Shown in pieces: positions 8,908 through 15,224 of a DNA stretch of 17,228 nt. The notes below the pieces were generated by a model. The model searched no databases and was not told the DNA's origin. It saw nothing but the letters and a program-made list of their open reading frames with translations. This DNA comes from Legionellaceae bacterium (GTDB lineage: Bacteria > Pseudomonadota > Gammaproteobacteria > Legionellales > Legionellaceae): contig CANNJG010000027.1 in the NCBI GenBank assembly GCA_947504795.1, positions 1-17,228 of the forward strand, written 5' to 3'. Numbering within the stretch: the stretch's first letter is position 1; each line of letters starts with the position of its first letter. Position numbers and translations under genes: made by a program.

Positions 8908-9738
8908 ATGGGTAACGCGCACTTACTTGCCCATGCACTCTCTATAGAAACGGTCCAGTCGTATTTCAAACCAAGACCCTTAGACGCGCATAAAGGTATG
9001 TTTGGGCGTATTTTGGTGGTTGGTGGGGACCTAGGCATGCCAGGTGCCGTGCGTTTGGCTGCTGAAGGGGCTTTGCGAGTGGGGGCGGGTTTAGCGACTG
9101 TGGTCACTCGACCCGCACATGTGGCGGCTGTTGTTGCAGGACGCCCAGAATTGTTGTGTTATGGTATGGACGCACCTTTTGAGGGTTTGGCGGTATTATT
9201 GACCAACGCTACGGTTGGGGTGCTCGGTTCCGGTTTAGGACAAAGTCTTTGGTCTCATTATCTTTTTGAGCAGGTGCTTACATCTAACGTGCCGATGGTC
9301 GTTGATGCGGATGCCTTGAATTGGTTGGCGCTCGAACCAAGACACTGCTCTTCGTGGGTGTTAACTCCCCATCCGGGAGAAGCGGCGCGTTTGCTTGAGT
9401 GCAGCATAAAGGATATTCAACAGGACCGCATCCAGGCGGCTTCTGCTTTGCAACAACGCTATGGTGGAATTGTTGTACTCAAAGGTTCCGGAACTTTATT
9501 GTGCTCTGATGAGTCACGCTTAATGCGCTGTGATGCAGGGAATCCTGCCATGGCAAGTGCTGGCATGGGCGATTTGTTAAGTGGTATGATTGCCGGGTTT
9601 ATGGGGCAGGGTTTAACGCCTTGGGAAGCGGCCCAAGCTGGGGTGTTGCTGCATGCGCTTGCGGGCGATCGTAGCGTCGCTAAGCGGGGGCCGCGAGGAT
9701 TATTAGCCAGTGATTTGTTGAGTGAGTTGGCGTTATAG
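8908..9738 (+). CDS. nnrD: ADP-dependent NAD(P)HX dehydratase (YjeF C-terminal domain, stand-alone)
   Basis: Metabolite-repair enzyme that dehydrates the damaged hydrates NADHX and NADPHX back to NADH and NADPH, using ADP in bacteria. 276 aa of ribokinase-like fold. Visible: KGMFGRILVVGGD (29-41), an Ala/Gly-rich helix with GALRVGAGLATVVTRP, MVVDADALNWL (130-140), LTPHPGEAARLL, VVLKGSGTLL, and the signature GNPAMASAGMGDLLSG (211-226) with the catalytic-type Asp at D222. The NAD(P)HX epimerase half (NnrE), fused in E. coli YjeF, is absent here, so it is either elsewhere in the genome or missing. ATG 8908 lies 5 nt after the sppA stop; the weak GGA within the sppA end is the only Shine-Dalgarno-like sequence. 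The gene converges on the lipoprotein gene with only 12 nt between stops and no visible terminator hairpin. Confidence 0.95.
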   Translation: MGNAHLLAHALSIETVQSYFKPRPLDAHKGMFGRILVVGGDLGMPGAVRLAAEGALRVGAGLATVVTRPAHVAAVVAGRPELLCYGMDAPFEGLAVLLTNATVGVLGSGLGQSLWSHYLFEQVLTSNVPMVVDADALNWLALEPRHCSSWVLTPHPGEAARLLECSIKDIQQDRIQAASALQQRYGGIVVLKGSGTLLCSDESRLMRCDAGNPAMASAGMGDLLSGMIAGFMGQGLTPWEAAQAGVLLHALAGDRSVAKRGPRGLLASDLLSELAL

Positions 9739-9750
9739 GTGCGGGGCGGA

Positions 9751-10383
9751 CTATTTCTTCATATCCGCAGGCGCAATTTTCATCTGCGTCTCTTCATTAC
9801 ATACTCTTGACCACTGAATCTCGATGCGGCGATTGTAAGCCGATCCGTGAATAAGGTGGTTGTTTCCAATCGCAAATAAATCATTATATCCTGCGGCTTT
9901 CATCGCGTGCGCAGGGATGCCCGATGCCCATAAAAAAGTAAGCATGGCTTCTGCGCGTCCTTTTGTGAGCTGGTATTTGTGATGGGGGGTGCCGACGGCA
10001 TCGCCAAACCCTGCCACATAAAAATGGCATTGGGGGTAAAATTTTAACAAGCGAACGATATTATTGAGACCTTCATAGCAAATATCGTTAATCTTTGCAC
10101 TTTCTCTAACAAAGTAATGATCCGTTGGCACTAGCAACGTCATTGTGTCGCCATATTCAATATATTGAATATCTTGTTTCTGAAGGGTGCGAATCAGTGT
10201 TTTCTCACCGGGTTGGAGCAGTGTATGAGCGAAAGTATTCGGTCTAGATTTAAAATCATTGAAAGGGGGATTAAAACAACCGGTGAGAAGTATGCTCCCT
10301 AGAATGGGCGCTAGCATGTGAATGTTTAGAAGACCGAACATGCGTTTGGTTTGATTATTAAGGCGGCTATTGTCCAATACCAT
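9751..10383 (-). CDS. OmpA-domain lipoprotein, possibly related to Dot/Icm DotK (IcmN)
   Basis: Predicted outer-membrane lipoprotein with a C-terminal OmpA-like peptidoglycan-binding domain, 210 aa from ATG 10383. The signal peptide has a basic n-region (NQTKR), a hydrophobic run and the lipobox LLTGC, with lipidated Cys at 36. A short linker (NPPFNDFKSRP) leads to an OmpA fold at about 60-190. Both residues that usually contact diaminopimelate are kept: D128 in GFGDAVG and R143 in KGRAEAM; NRRIEIQW closes the domain. The order lipobox, PPFN-type linker, VPTDxxF, FLWASGI, NRRIEI resembles DotK/IcmN as I remember it, but plain OmpA-family (Pal-like) lipoproteins share most of these traits, and no other dot/icm gene is visible. 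The frame extends upstream to 10446, but AGGAG 5 nt before ATG 10383 and the signal peptide decide the start. It lies downstream of hss with its own candidate promoter. Confidence 0.82.
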   Translation of the reverse strand: MVLDNSRLNNQTKRMFGLLNIHMLAPILGSILLTGCFNPPFNDFKSRPNTFAHTLLQPGEKTLIRTLQKQDIQYIEYGDTMTLLVPTDHYFVRESAKINDICYEGLNNIVRLLKFYPQCHFYVAGFGDAVGTPHHKYQLTKGRAEAMLTFLWASGIPAHAMKAAGYNDLFAIGNNHLIHGSAYNRRIEIQWSRVCNEETQMKIAPADMKK

Positions 10384-10388
10384 GCGCA

Positions 10389-10393
10389 CTCCT
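10389..10393 (-). promoter_or_regulatory. Strong Shine-Dalgarno deciding the lipoprotein start
   Basis: Minus-strand AGGAG followed by 5 nt and ATG 10383. This places translation 21 codons downstream of the longest possible start and leaves a lipoprotein signal peptide close to the N-terminus. Confidence 0.8.
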
Positions 10394-10407
10394 GTTAGGT
10401 TCTCAAT

Positions 10408-10433
10408 AGCAACGTGCTGAATAACGCGTTGCT
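10408..10433 (-). repeat. Inverted repeat in the lipoprotein gene leader
   Basis: Perfect 7-nt arms AGCAACG (10408-10414) and CGTTGCT (10427-10433) around a 12-nt centre, 25 nt before ATG 10383 and downstream of the candidate promoter. It could be a protein-binding operator or an mRNA hairpin in the 5' leader. It has no T-run, so it is not a terminator. Confidence 0.45.
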
Positions 10434-10453
10434 TGAGATGACTCAATTCTTTT

Positions 10454-10482
10454 ATTATTCAGGATTTACACATGGGTCGCAA
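10454..10482 (-). promoter_or_regulatory. Candidate sigma-70 promoter for the OmpA-like lipoprotein gene
   Basis: Minus strand: TTGCGA (10477-10482), exactly 17-nt spacer, AATAAT (10454-10459; 5 of 6 to consensus). The start point would be near 10447, giving a leader of about 60 nt that contains the inverted repeat. It lies just past the hss stop, so the gene could also be read from hss. Confidence 0.45.
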
Positions 10483-10488
10483 GGGTTT

Positions 10489-11901
10489 TTATTCGACGCG
10501 GATGTTTATAAATTGCCAAGGATCATGTTCGTCTCGTTTGGATATCCCTAACACCCTATCTTGCAACGGTGTCCAGTCGGTATAATGACCGGAAACTTTA
10601 CCAAGATAAGGTAAGGCAATATTCATTACATATTCGTGATCAATCTCTTCAGGTTCGATGACTCCTTCGTTCGGATTTTCTATCGCCCAAAGCATCGCAG
10701 AAATAATGCCGGCGATGACTTGCAAGCTGGTGGCATTATTGTGTGGCGCAATGGATCGTGCTTCTTGAATAGACAAGGTGGATCCAAACCAATAAGCGCC
10801 TTTTTTATTCCCCATGAGTAACACACCGAGCTCGTCATCACCGGTTACAATATCATTGACAATTAGTCTTGCTTTTTTATGTAAGTTCCATTCTTGTGTG
10901 CGTAACTCTTGTAACGAACGGGCTGCGTCGGGACATGGGTCATATACATAATGCACAGTCGGTCTATAAATAACTTTAGACTTATCTTGTGCTGTCAAAT
11001 AACCGGCTAAGGTTATCGATTCTGCATGTGAAATGACCCAACCATGATAAGCGCCGCGGCTGGGTGTCCAAGAACGCGCACGTACGGTCGCACCTGGGTG
11101 CATCAAGTAAATGGCACATTGAGATCCTTGGTTATGGGCATGGGCATCCAGTGGCCAGTGGCGCTCGTGAGTTCCCCAACCTAACTCAGCGGGCATAATC
11201 GATTCATCGGTGAGTCCATAAATAGACCAGGTATTCACAAATTCATTCGCAGATTTGGTTTTTTTGGTTTTTTGGGTATCTCGTTCTGCGATATGAATGG
11301 CTTTAATTTCTAACTGTGAAGCCAAATTCGCCCACGCTTCGCTGGACTTAGGGATTTGAATGTTGAGTTCGCAATCTTCGGCTACGTCGAGTAAGGCTTG
11401 TTTGACGAAATGAGAAATTAAACCAGGGTTTGCGCCGTGAGTAATAACCGCAGTTTTTTTAGTTTTGCCTTTAAGCCCAAGGGTTTGTTGGCGAAGATGA
11501 TAATTAGTATGCGATGCGGCATTGGGTTTTTTTACATGCCACTCTTCATACCAAGGTTCAGTTGAAGTATTAATGTATAAAACTTCGCGTTGATCACACA
11601 ATTCAATGAGCGCGGTGCTTGAAATATTATAAGAGACATCAACTAAAAAATCGTTAGGGCGTAGGCGTGCGTTTAATAAGTGTTTGTAGTTTTGAGAATC
11701 AAGATTTAATAACTCGAAAGCAACCTGAAATTCTTCTGCAATAGCGCGAAGGGAATTGTCCCTATCAATAATCGTGACTTGAGAAGGTTGAATCGCCAAC
11801 TTTTGAAAGATAACAGGCAATAAAGCTTTCCCAATGCTTCCGAAGCCTAGAATATAGACATGATTCATAAAGACTGTTTTATTGTCGGCTACTTTTTTCA
11901 T
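10489..11901 (-). CDS. hss: Homospermidine synthase
   Basis: NAD-dependent enzyme that joins putrescine units (or putrescine and spermidine) into sym-homospermidine, a long-chain polyamine; cytosolic. 470 aa, the usual length. The N-terminal Rossmann fold shows YILGFGSIGKALLPV (16-30). The saccharopine-dehydrogenase-like architecture continues with THGANPGLISHFVKQAL, then AIHIAERDTQ and FVNTWSIYG, GAYHGWVISHAES, IVTGDDELGVLLMG, and a C-terminal ALPYLGK...DWTPL...DPWQFINI segment that I associate with bacterial Hss rather than lysine-pathway saccharopine dehydrogenase. The start ATG 11901 has AGGGA about 9 nt upstream; M12 would remove residues before the first beta strand and has no ribosome site. 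It lies 94 nt downstream of DUF1460 with a candidate promoter between. Legionellales are among the bacteria known to carry Hss. Confidence 0.9.
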   Translation of the reverse strand: MKKVADNKTVFMNHVYILGFGSIGKALLPVIFQKLAIQPSQVTIIDRDNSLRAIAEEFQVAFELLNLDSQNYKHLLNARLRPNDFLVDVSYNISSTALIELCDQREVLYINTSTEPWYEEWHVKKPNAASHTNYHLRQQTLGLKGKTKKTAVITHGANPGLISHFVKQALLDVAEDCELNIQIPKSSEAWANLASQLEIKAIHIAERDTQKTKKTKSANEFVNTWSIYGLTDESIMPAELGWGTHERHWPLDAHAHNQGSQCAIYLMHPGATVRARSWTPSRGAYHGWVISHAESITLAGYLTAQDKSKVIYRPTVHYVYDPCPDAARSLQELRTQEWNLHKKARLIVNDIVTGDDELGVLLMGNKKGAYWFGSTLSIQEARSIAPHNNATSLQVIAGIISAMLWAIENPNEGVIEPEEIDHEYVMNIALPYLGKVSGHYTDWTPLQDRVLGISKRDEHDPWQFINIRVE

Positions 11902-11935
11902 GAGACATTCCCTGTTGACAAGTATGGATAAATCA

Positions 11936-11944
11936 AGTGTAGCA
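11936..11944 (-). promoter_or_regulatory. Candidate extended -10 promoter for hss
   Basis: Minus-strand TGCTACACT: TG at 11943-11944, one nucleotide, then TACACT (11936-11941; 4 of 6). No good -35 hexamer is found 16-18 nt upstream; the upstream DNA (11945-11995) is very AT-rich. Start point near 11929, leader about 28 nt. Confidence 0.35.
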
Positions 11945-11995
11945 GATATTTGTTAATAACATGATCATTAAGAAAAATTTTTATTAAATTTGAAT

Positions 11996-13000
11996 TTATT
12001 TTGATTGCACCGAGATATATCCACCGCACTGTTTGACAGTCGGAGAAACGCGCTGAATGTTAATGCCTTTGATAGACGGTTGATTACGAATACCTTTGAG
12101 ATAATAAACTAGACGCGGGTTGACGACTTTCCCGGCTGATGCAAGAGCTTGATAGTAATATAATTCACCGTGTTCACGAATCGCAAATCCCAGATGCGAA
12201 ATATTTAAGTGCGTGCCAATGGTTTCAGTTAGATCCCAATTCGGACGCACAATTTCGATAATTGCACCGTTAGGAATTTGCTTGAATATGACATTATTGG
12301 CTTGTCCTCGCTTATCAAATAATACAGAGAAAGGAATGTAAGCGACCGTCGATGTGGTTGTTGATAAGGTTTGGCCAAGACGTTTTATTCGTTTTAAAGC
12401 GTGCTGTGCTTGTTGTTTAGCGGCATGACATAACCGAATTTTACGTTTATCGAAGTGTCGATACCAATTGGGGACGTCTATCTGAGCACGTGCATATTGG
12501 CATACCGGATGCTGATGCTGGTCCAAGATGTCTGGTGTGATATCCTGAATCAATTGTTGTTTATGATTATTTTTATTCCAGTCTGTCGATATAAAATGCA
12601 GGCGCTGAGTAAATGCAATCTCACCTGAGTGGTAACGAACATGACGCAAACAGTTGGCAAAATTCGGGGCTGAGTCTGCTGTTGAAAGCGCTAAAACAGT
12701 TTCTACATAGGTTTGGCAATCAAACGCATCGAGTCGATATAAAGGCGCTTGATCAAATTCACCATTAGGCCCTTCACCCAAAGCGTTTATTGCATAAGGT
12801 TTCCCCATCAATATTTTGCTGAAAAAAGTAATCCGATCCGCCATGGTGGATAATGCATGCTGCTGTGCTTCGCGGTATAGCGCTTGAATGGCTTCAGGCG
12901 TAGCTTGTTGGTGACAATAGTCTTCTGAGTGGATAGTTGCAAACCCCACACCCCAAAAAATGAGTCCAAGTATGCCTGACACGGAACGTTTTGATTGCAT
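11996..13000 (-). CDS. DUF1460 (N-acetylmuramoyl-L-alanine amidase-like, NlpC/P60 superfamily) exported protein
   Basis: 334 aa from ATG 13000. A signal peptide (SKR n-region, then GILGLIFWGVGFATI) implies export. The core resembles DUF1460: a helix with TMADRITFFSKILMGKPY, then the LDAFDCQTYVETVLAL block holding the likely nucleophile C95, and later HLNISHLGFAIREHGELYY with candidate catalytic H269 (H264 nearby). In characterised relatives this fold acts on peptidoglycan amide bonds; the exact bond here is unknown. A middle segment (about 180-225) is rich in K, R and Q. The frame extends upstream to TTG 13015, but ATG 13000 gives a normal signal peptide and fits the promoter. The ribosome site is weak. 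It is divergent from spmA with 55 nt between start codons and sits upstream of hss. Confidence 0.82.
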   Translation of the reverse strand: MQSKRSVSGILGLIFWGVGFATIHSEDYCHQQATPEAIQALYREAQQHALSTMADRITFFSKILMGKPYAINALGEGPNGEFDQAPLYRLDAFDCQTYVETVLALSTADSAPNFANCLRHVRYHSGEIAFTQRLHFISTDWNKNNHKQQLIQDITPDILDQHQHPVCQYARAQIDVPNWYRHFDKRKIRLCHAAKQQAQHALKRIKRLGQTLSTTTSTVAYIPFSVLFDKRGQANNVIFKQIPNGAIIEIVRPNWDLTETIGTHLNISHLGFAIREHGELYYYQALASAGKVVNPRLVYYLKGIRNQPSIKGINIQRVSPTVKQCGGYISVQSK

Positions 13001-13023
13001 AGTATGTAAACTCAATTTATGCT
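12995..13023 (+). promoter_or_regulatory. Candidate promoter for spmAB
   Basis: Plus strand: TTGCAT (12995-13000), 17-nt spacer, TATGCT (13018-13023; 4 of 6). Start point near 13030, leader about 26 nt before ATG 13056. The -35 match is weak (3 of 6). Confidence 0.3.
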
Positions 13024-13034
13024 AGACCGCGTGT

Positions 13035-13062
13035 ATTTTACCATAGGGAACGCACATGTTAA
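13035..13062 (-). promoter_or_regulatory. Sigma-70 promoter for the DUF1460 gene, overlapping the spmA start
   Basis: Minus strand: TTAACA (13057-13062; 5 of 6), 16-nt spacer, TAAAAT (13035-13040; 5 of 6) with an extended TG at 13042-13043. Start point near 13028, leader about 28 nt to ATG 13000. The -35 lies within the first codons of spmA and the spacer covers the spmA ribosome site, so transcription of the two genes may interfere. Confidence 0.6.
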
Positions 13063-13661
13063 ATGTGATCTGGTTGTTATTGCTCTGCCTTGCGGTAGTG
13101 GTCGGGGTAATTCAAGGACGTTTAGACCAAGTGGTCAGCGCTGTTACGGTTTCAGCTAAACTCGGATTTGAACAAGCCTTGGGTTTAACCGCTGTGCTGT
13201 CATTATGGCTGGGTATCATGCGGATTGCGTCTGAATCGGGTTTGATGGCGATCTTTGCGCGTTGCTTGAACCCGGTGATGCATGTGTTATTTCCGGAAAT
13301 CCCTCTGCATCATCCTGCGATGGGTGCAATGGTGATGAATCTATCCGCAAATGTATTAGGTATGGCGAATGCAGCGACGCCTTTTGGTCTCCAAGCGATG
13401 AAAGAGCTGCAAAAACTGAATAAGCATGCGGATACTGCTTCGAATGCAATGTGTGTATTTTTAGCGGTGAATACGTCTTCTGTTCAACTGATACCTGCTA
13501 CAGCCATTGCGTACTTAGCTGTCAATGGCGCAGCTAACCCGAGTAGTATTATTGTGACGTCACTGATTGCAACGTCTTGTTCGACTATTGTTGCGATTAT
13601 CGCGGTAAAGTATTTAGCAAAATTACCCATGTACCAAATCAAAAAAACGGATAATCTATGA
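13056..13661 (+). CDS. spmA: Spore maturation protein A-like membrane protein (nucleoside-recognition/Gate domain)
   Basis: 201-aa integral membrane protein with about five hydrophobic segments. It starts MLNVIWLLLLCLAVVVG and carries the Gate-domain blocks GLTAVLSLWLGIMRIASESG (about 43-62), PAMGAMVMNLSANVLGM with ANAATPFGLQAM, and NTSSVQLIPATAIAYLA. In Bacillus, SpmA and SpmB affect spore-core dehydration, but homologues occur widely in non-spore-formers, where the substrate is unknown; the name should not be read as function here. AGGGAA at 13045-13050 sits 5 nt before ATG 13056. The stop overlaps the spmB start (ATGA), so the two are translationally coupled and probably form one complex. 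Confidence 0.92.
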   Translation: MLNVIWLLLLCLAVVVGVIQGRLDQVVSAVTVSAKLGFEQALGLTAVLSLWLGIMRIASESGLMAIFARCLNPVMHVLFPEIPLHHPAMGAMVMNLSANVLGMANAATPFGLQAMKELQKLNKHADTASNAMCVFLAVNTSSVQLIPATAIAYLAVNGAANPSSIIVTSLIATSCSTIVAIIAVKYLAKLPMYQIKKTDNL

Positions 13662-14191
13662 ACACTTATTTGACCCAACTATCTAATATTTTATTTTTAC
13701 TGTTTGTGGTAGGAATCCCACTGTATGGTGCCTTCAAAAAAATCAACGTATTTGATGCGTTTATTGGGGGTGCCAAAGAGGGATTTTCGGTCTCAGTAGG
13801 CTTAATTCCCTATTTGCTAGCCCTGATGCTTGCGATAGGGATGCTTCGGGCTTCGGGCTTTTTTGAATTATTGTATGGATGGTTGGCGCCGGTGTTAACT
13901 TATGTGGGTATGCCGCCAGAATTACTGCCTTTAGCATTAATTAGACCTTTTTCTGGGAGTGCTTCGAATGGGTTAATGTCAGAGTTGATGCATCAACATG
14001 GCGGTAACTCAATGATTGCAAAAATGGCTGGCACGATGATGGGAAGTACCGAGACAACTTTTTATGTGATTGCTATCTATTTTGGGTCGGTTAATATCCG
14101 CCGTACTCGACATGCCATTCCTGCGGGTTTATTGGCAGACTTAACCGGTGTGATAGCATCTGTATGGATTTGTCGTTTATTGTTTGTATAA
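13658..14191 (+). CDS. spmB: Spore maturation protein B-like membrane protein (Gate domain)
   Basis: 177 aa, partner of SpmA. An N-terminal membrane segment (LFLLFVVGIPLYGAF) is followed by the conserved GGAKEGFSVSVGLIPYLLAL, MLRASGFFELL, ALIRPFSGSASNGLMSEL and AKMAGTMMGSTETTFYVIA blocks, then a basic loop (NIRRTRHAIPAG) and a last hydrophobic helix. The RPFSGSAS and GSTETTFY motifs are the usual signatures of SpmB. Start ATG 13658 overlaps the spmA stop by 4 nt. The 3' end overlaps the opposite-strand 94-aa ORF by 15 nt, and no terminator hairpin is seen. Physiological role in this organism is unknown. Confidence 0.93.
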   Translation: MNTYLTQLSNILFLLFVVGIPLYGAFKKINVFDAFIGGAKEGFSVSVGLIPYLLALMLAIGMLRASGFFELLYGWLAPVLTYVGMPPELLPLALIRPFSGSASNGLMSELMHQHGGNSMIAKMAGTMMGSTETTFYVIAIYFGSVNIRRTRHAIPAGLLADLTGVIASVWICRLLFV

Positions 14192-14461
14192 GGACGAAGA
14201 AGGCTCGTCGCTCTGTGTATCCGATTGATCATGCACGCCTTTCATCTCGGAATAGGCTTTGGTCATGCTAGCAAATTCACGATTATTTTGCCCCCAATAC
14301 GTTGCTGCTTCCGGGGTGAGTTTTAAAAAAAAACCATCCGCATCGATATCGACGAGTGGCTGAAACTTCTCTATCACGGTCATTTCTGTTAGTCGTCTTC
14401 GTGCTCTTTTATTTAAAGTCATGTTTCCAGGTATCCCACGAAACATGGCGATATAATCCAT
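14177..14461 (-). CDS. Hypothetical protein, 94 aa, not recognised
   Basis: No family recognised. It is soluble-looking and mixed in charge: a basic cluster NKRARRR (about 17-23), then VDIDADGFFLKLTPEAATYW, NNREFASMTKAYSEMKG, and a polar acidic/serine tail (SDTQSDEPSSS). There is no signal peptide or membrane helix. Alternative starts are M6 (GGAT about 10 nt upstream) and M14 (GGA just upstream), the latter giving MTLNKRARRR; none has a strong ribosome site. It fills what would otherwise be a 404-nt gap, overlaps the end of spmB tail to tail by 15 nt, and lies 134 nt downstream of the PQ-loop gene on the same strand. Composition looks protein-like rather than like an antisense shadow, but it could be spurious. 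Confidence 0.5.
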   Translation of the reverse strand: MDYIAMFRGIPGNMTLNKRARRRLTEMTVIEKFQPLVDIDADGFFLKLTPEAATYWGQNNREFASMTKAYSEMKGVHDQSDTQSDEPSSSLYKQ

Positions 14462-14499
14462 TGCGGTTATTGTTCGGATTAGCGTAAGTTCATTGATTT

Positions 14500-14524
14500 G
14501 CAGGGAGTATTGATTACTGCCTGC
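14500..14524. other. Imperfect hairpin in the gap upstream of the 94-aa ORF
   Basis: GCAGGGAGTA (14500-14509), loop TTGAT, TACTGCCTGC (14515-14524): nine of ten pairs form, with one internal G-G mismatch. There is no T-run on either side, so it is not a standard terminator. It could be an operator dyad or a leader structure of the 94-aa ORF. Confidence 0.45.
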
Positions 14525-14578
14525 CTGAACTCCAGCGTAGTGGGTCTTTGACGTAGAATATCCTGTTAAATACGCCTA

Positions 14579-14594
14579 CCGTTCGTGAGAACGG
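14579..14594 (-). other. GC-rich hairpin directly after the PQ-loop gene stop
   Basis: CCGTTC (14579-14584), 4-nt loop, GAACGG (14589-14594), starting one base after the stop codon of the PQ-loop gene. A flanking GTTAA (14565-14569) / TTAAC (14596-14600) pair could extend the fold. The minus-strand sequence that follows (TAGGCGTATTTAAC) lacks a U-tract, so it may stabilise the mRNA 3' end rather than terminate transcription. Confidence 0.45.
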
Positions 14595-14595
14595 C

Positions 14596-15219
14596 TTAAC
14601 GATTCTTTTCCCGATTATAGTGTTTTTTTTGCAACATAAGTATCACCGTCAGGCAGAGTAACCCGATGCTTCCTAATTTATTAGGCCAACCCCAATTGAA
14701 TTGCCAGGCACAAATAATATCTAAACAAGATAGAAAACTATTGAAGACAACATAAGTTAAACTAATCGCTGCGATGGATTGTTTTTGATGCGACTTGATA
14801 ATTTGTGGTAACAACGCAATGCAAAACCCAATTTGAGCTATAAAACCAAAGCATGTCACCAGCGCGTCATGATAAGTAGTATGAACTAAGGTATAGCCCA
14901 ATAAAATTCCACTTCCTATCCAAATAAAAAAGAATAAGGAGACCAACGTATAGCGTTGTTCATATCGATAATAATGGATGAGTTGGAGCTGTTGCAGGGT
15001 GAGATAGATCCAACCCAGCGCGGCAATCAATCGATATTGCCAAGGGAGACCCGTAAGGGATCCATAGAGCAAATCAAAAAGATAAGCGCAATATAGGATG
15101 ATATGCATGAGGATACTCAAGCCCCCAAGATCCCGTTGTTTGTGATTGTGAACGATCTGAGGCACATAAAGAACACAATAGAAAATAAAGGCTAGGTTCA
15201 AACTAATTTGACCAAGCAT
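14596..15219 (-). CDS. PQ-loop repeat membrane protein (MtN3/SWEET-cystinosin-like)
   Basis: 207 aa, almost entirely hydrophobic, with about seven membrane segments. Two PQ-loop motifs lie at equivalent places in the two halves: VPQIVHNHKQRDLGGLS (PQ at 20-21) and LPQIIKSHQKQSIAAIS (PQ at 138-139). This triple-helix-repeat plan is that of small-solute carriers such as SWEET sugar and cystinosin amino-acid transporters; the substrate here cannot be told from sequence. The C-terminal tail is basic (KKHYNREKNR). Start ATG 15219 has AGGG about 9 nt upstream within the end of the M23 gene, and the gap to that gene is only 5 nt, so the two are co-transcribed. A GC-rich hairpin follows the stop. Confidence 0.88.
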   Translation of the reverse strand: MLGQISLNLAFIFYCVLYVPQIVHNHKQRDLGGLSILMHIILYCAYLFDLLYGSLTGLPWQYRLIAALGWIYLTLQQLQLIHYYRYEQRYTLVSLFFFIWIGSGILLGYTLVHTTYHDALVTCFGFIAQIGFCIALLPQIIKSHQKQSIAAISLTYVVFNSFLSCLDIICAWQFNWGWPNKLGSIGLLCLTVILMLQKKHYNREKNR

Positions 15220-15224
15220 GGCGA

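Noticed and set aside
11960..11995. AT-rich stretch with A- and T-runs after the DUF1460 stop, considered as a terminator
   Set aside because: No GC-containing stem precedes the T-run; it is simply an AT-rich region upstream of the hss promoter.
13001..13015. Longer DUF1460 start at TTG 13015
   Set aside because: No ribosome site, and it adds five residues in front of an already complete signal peptide.
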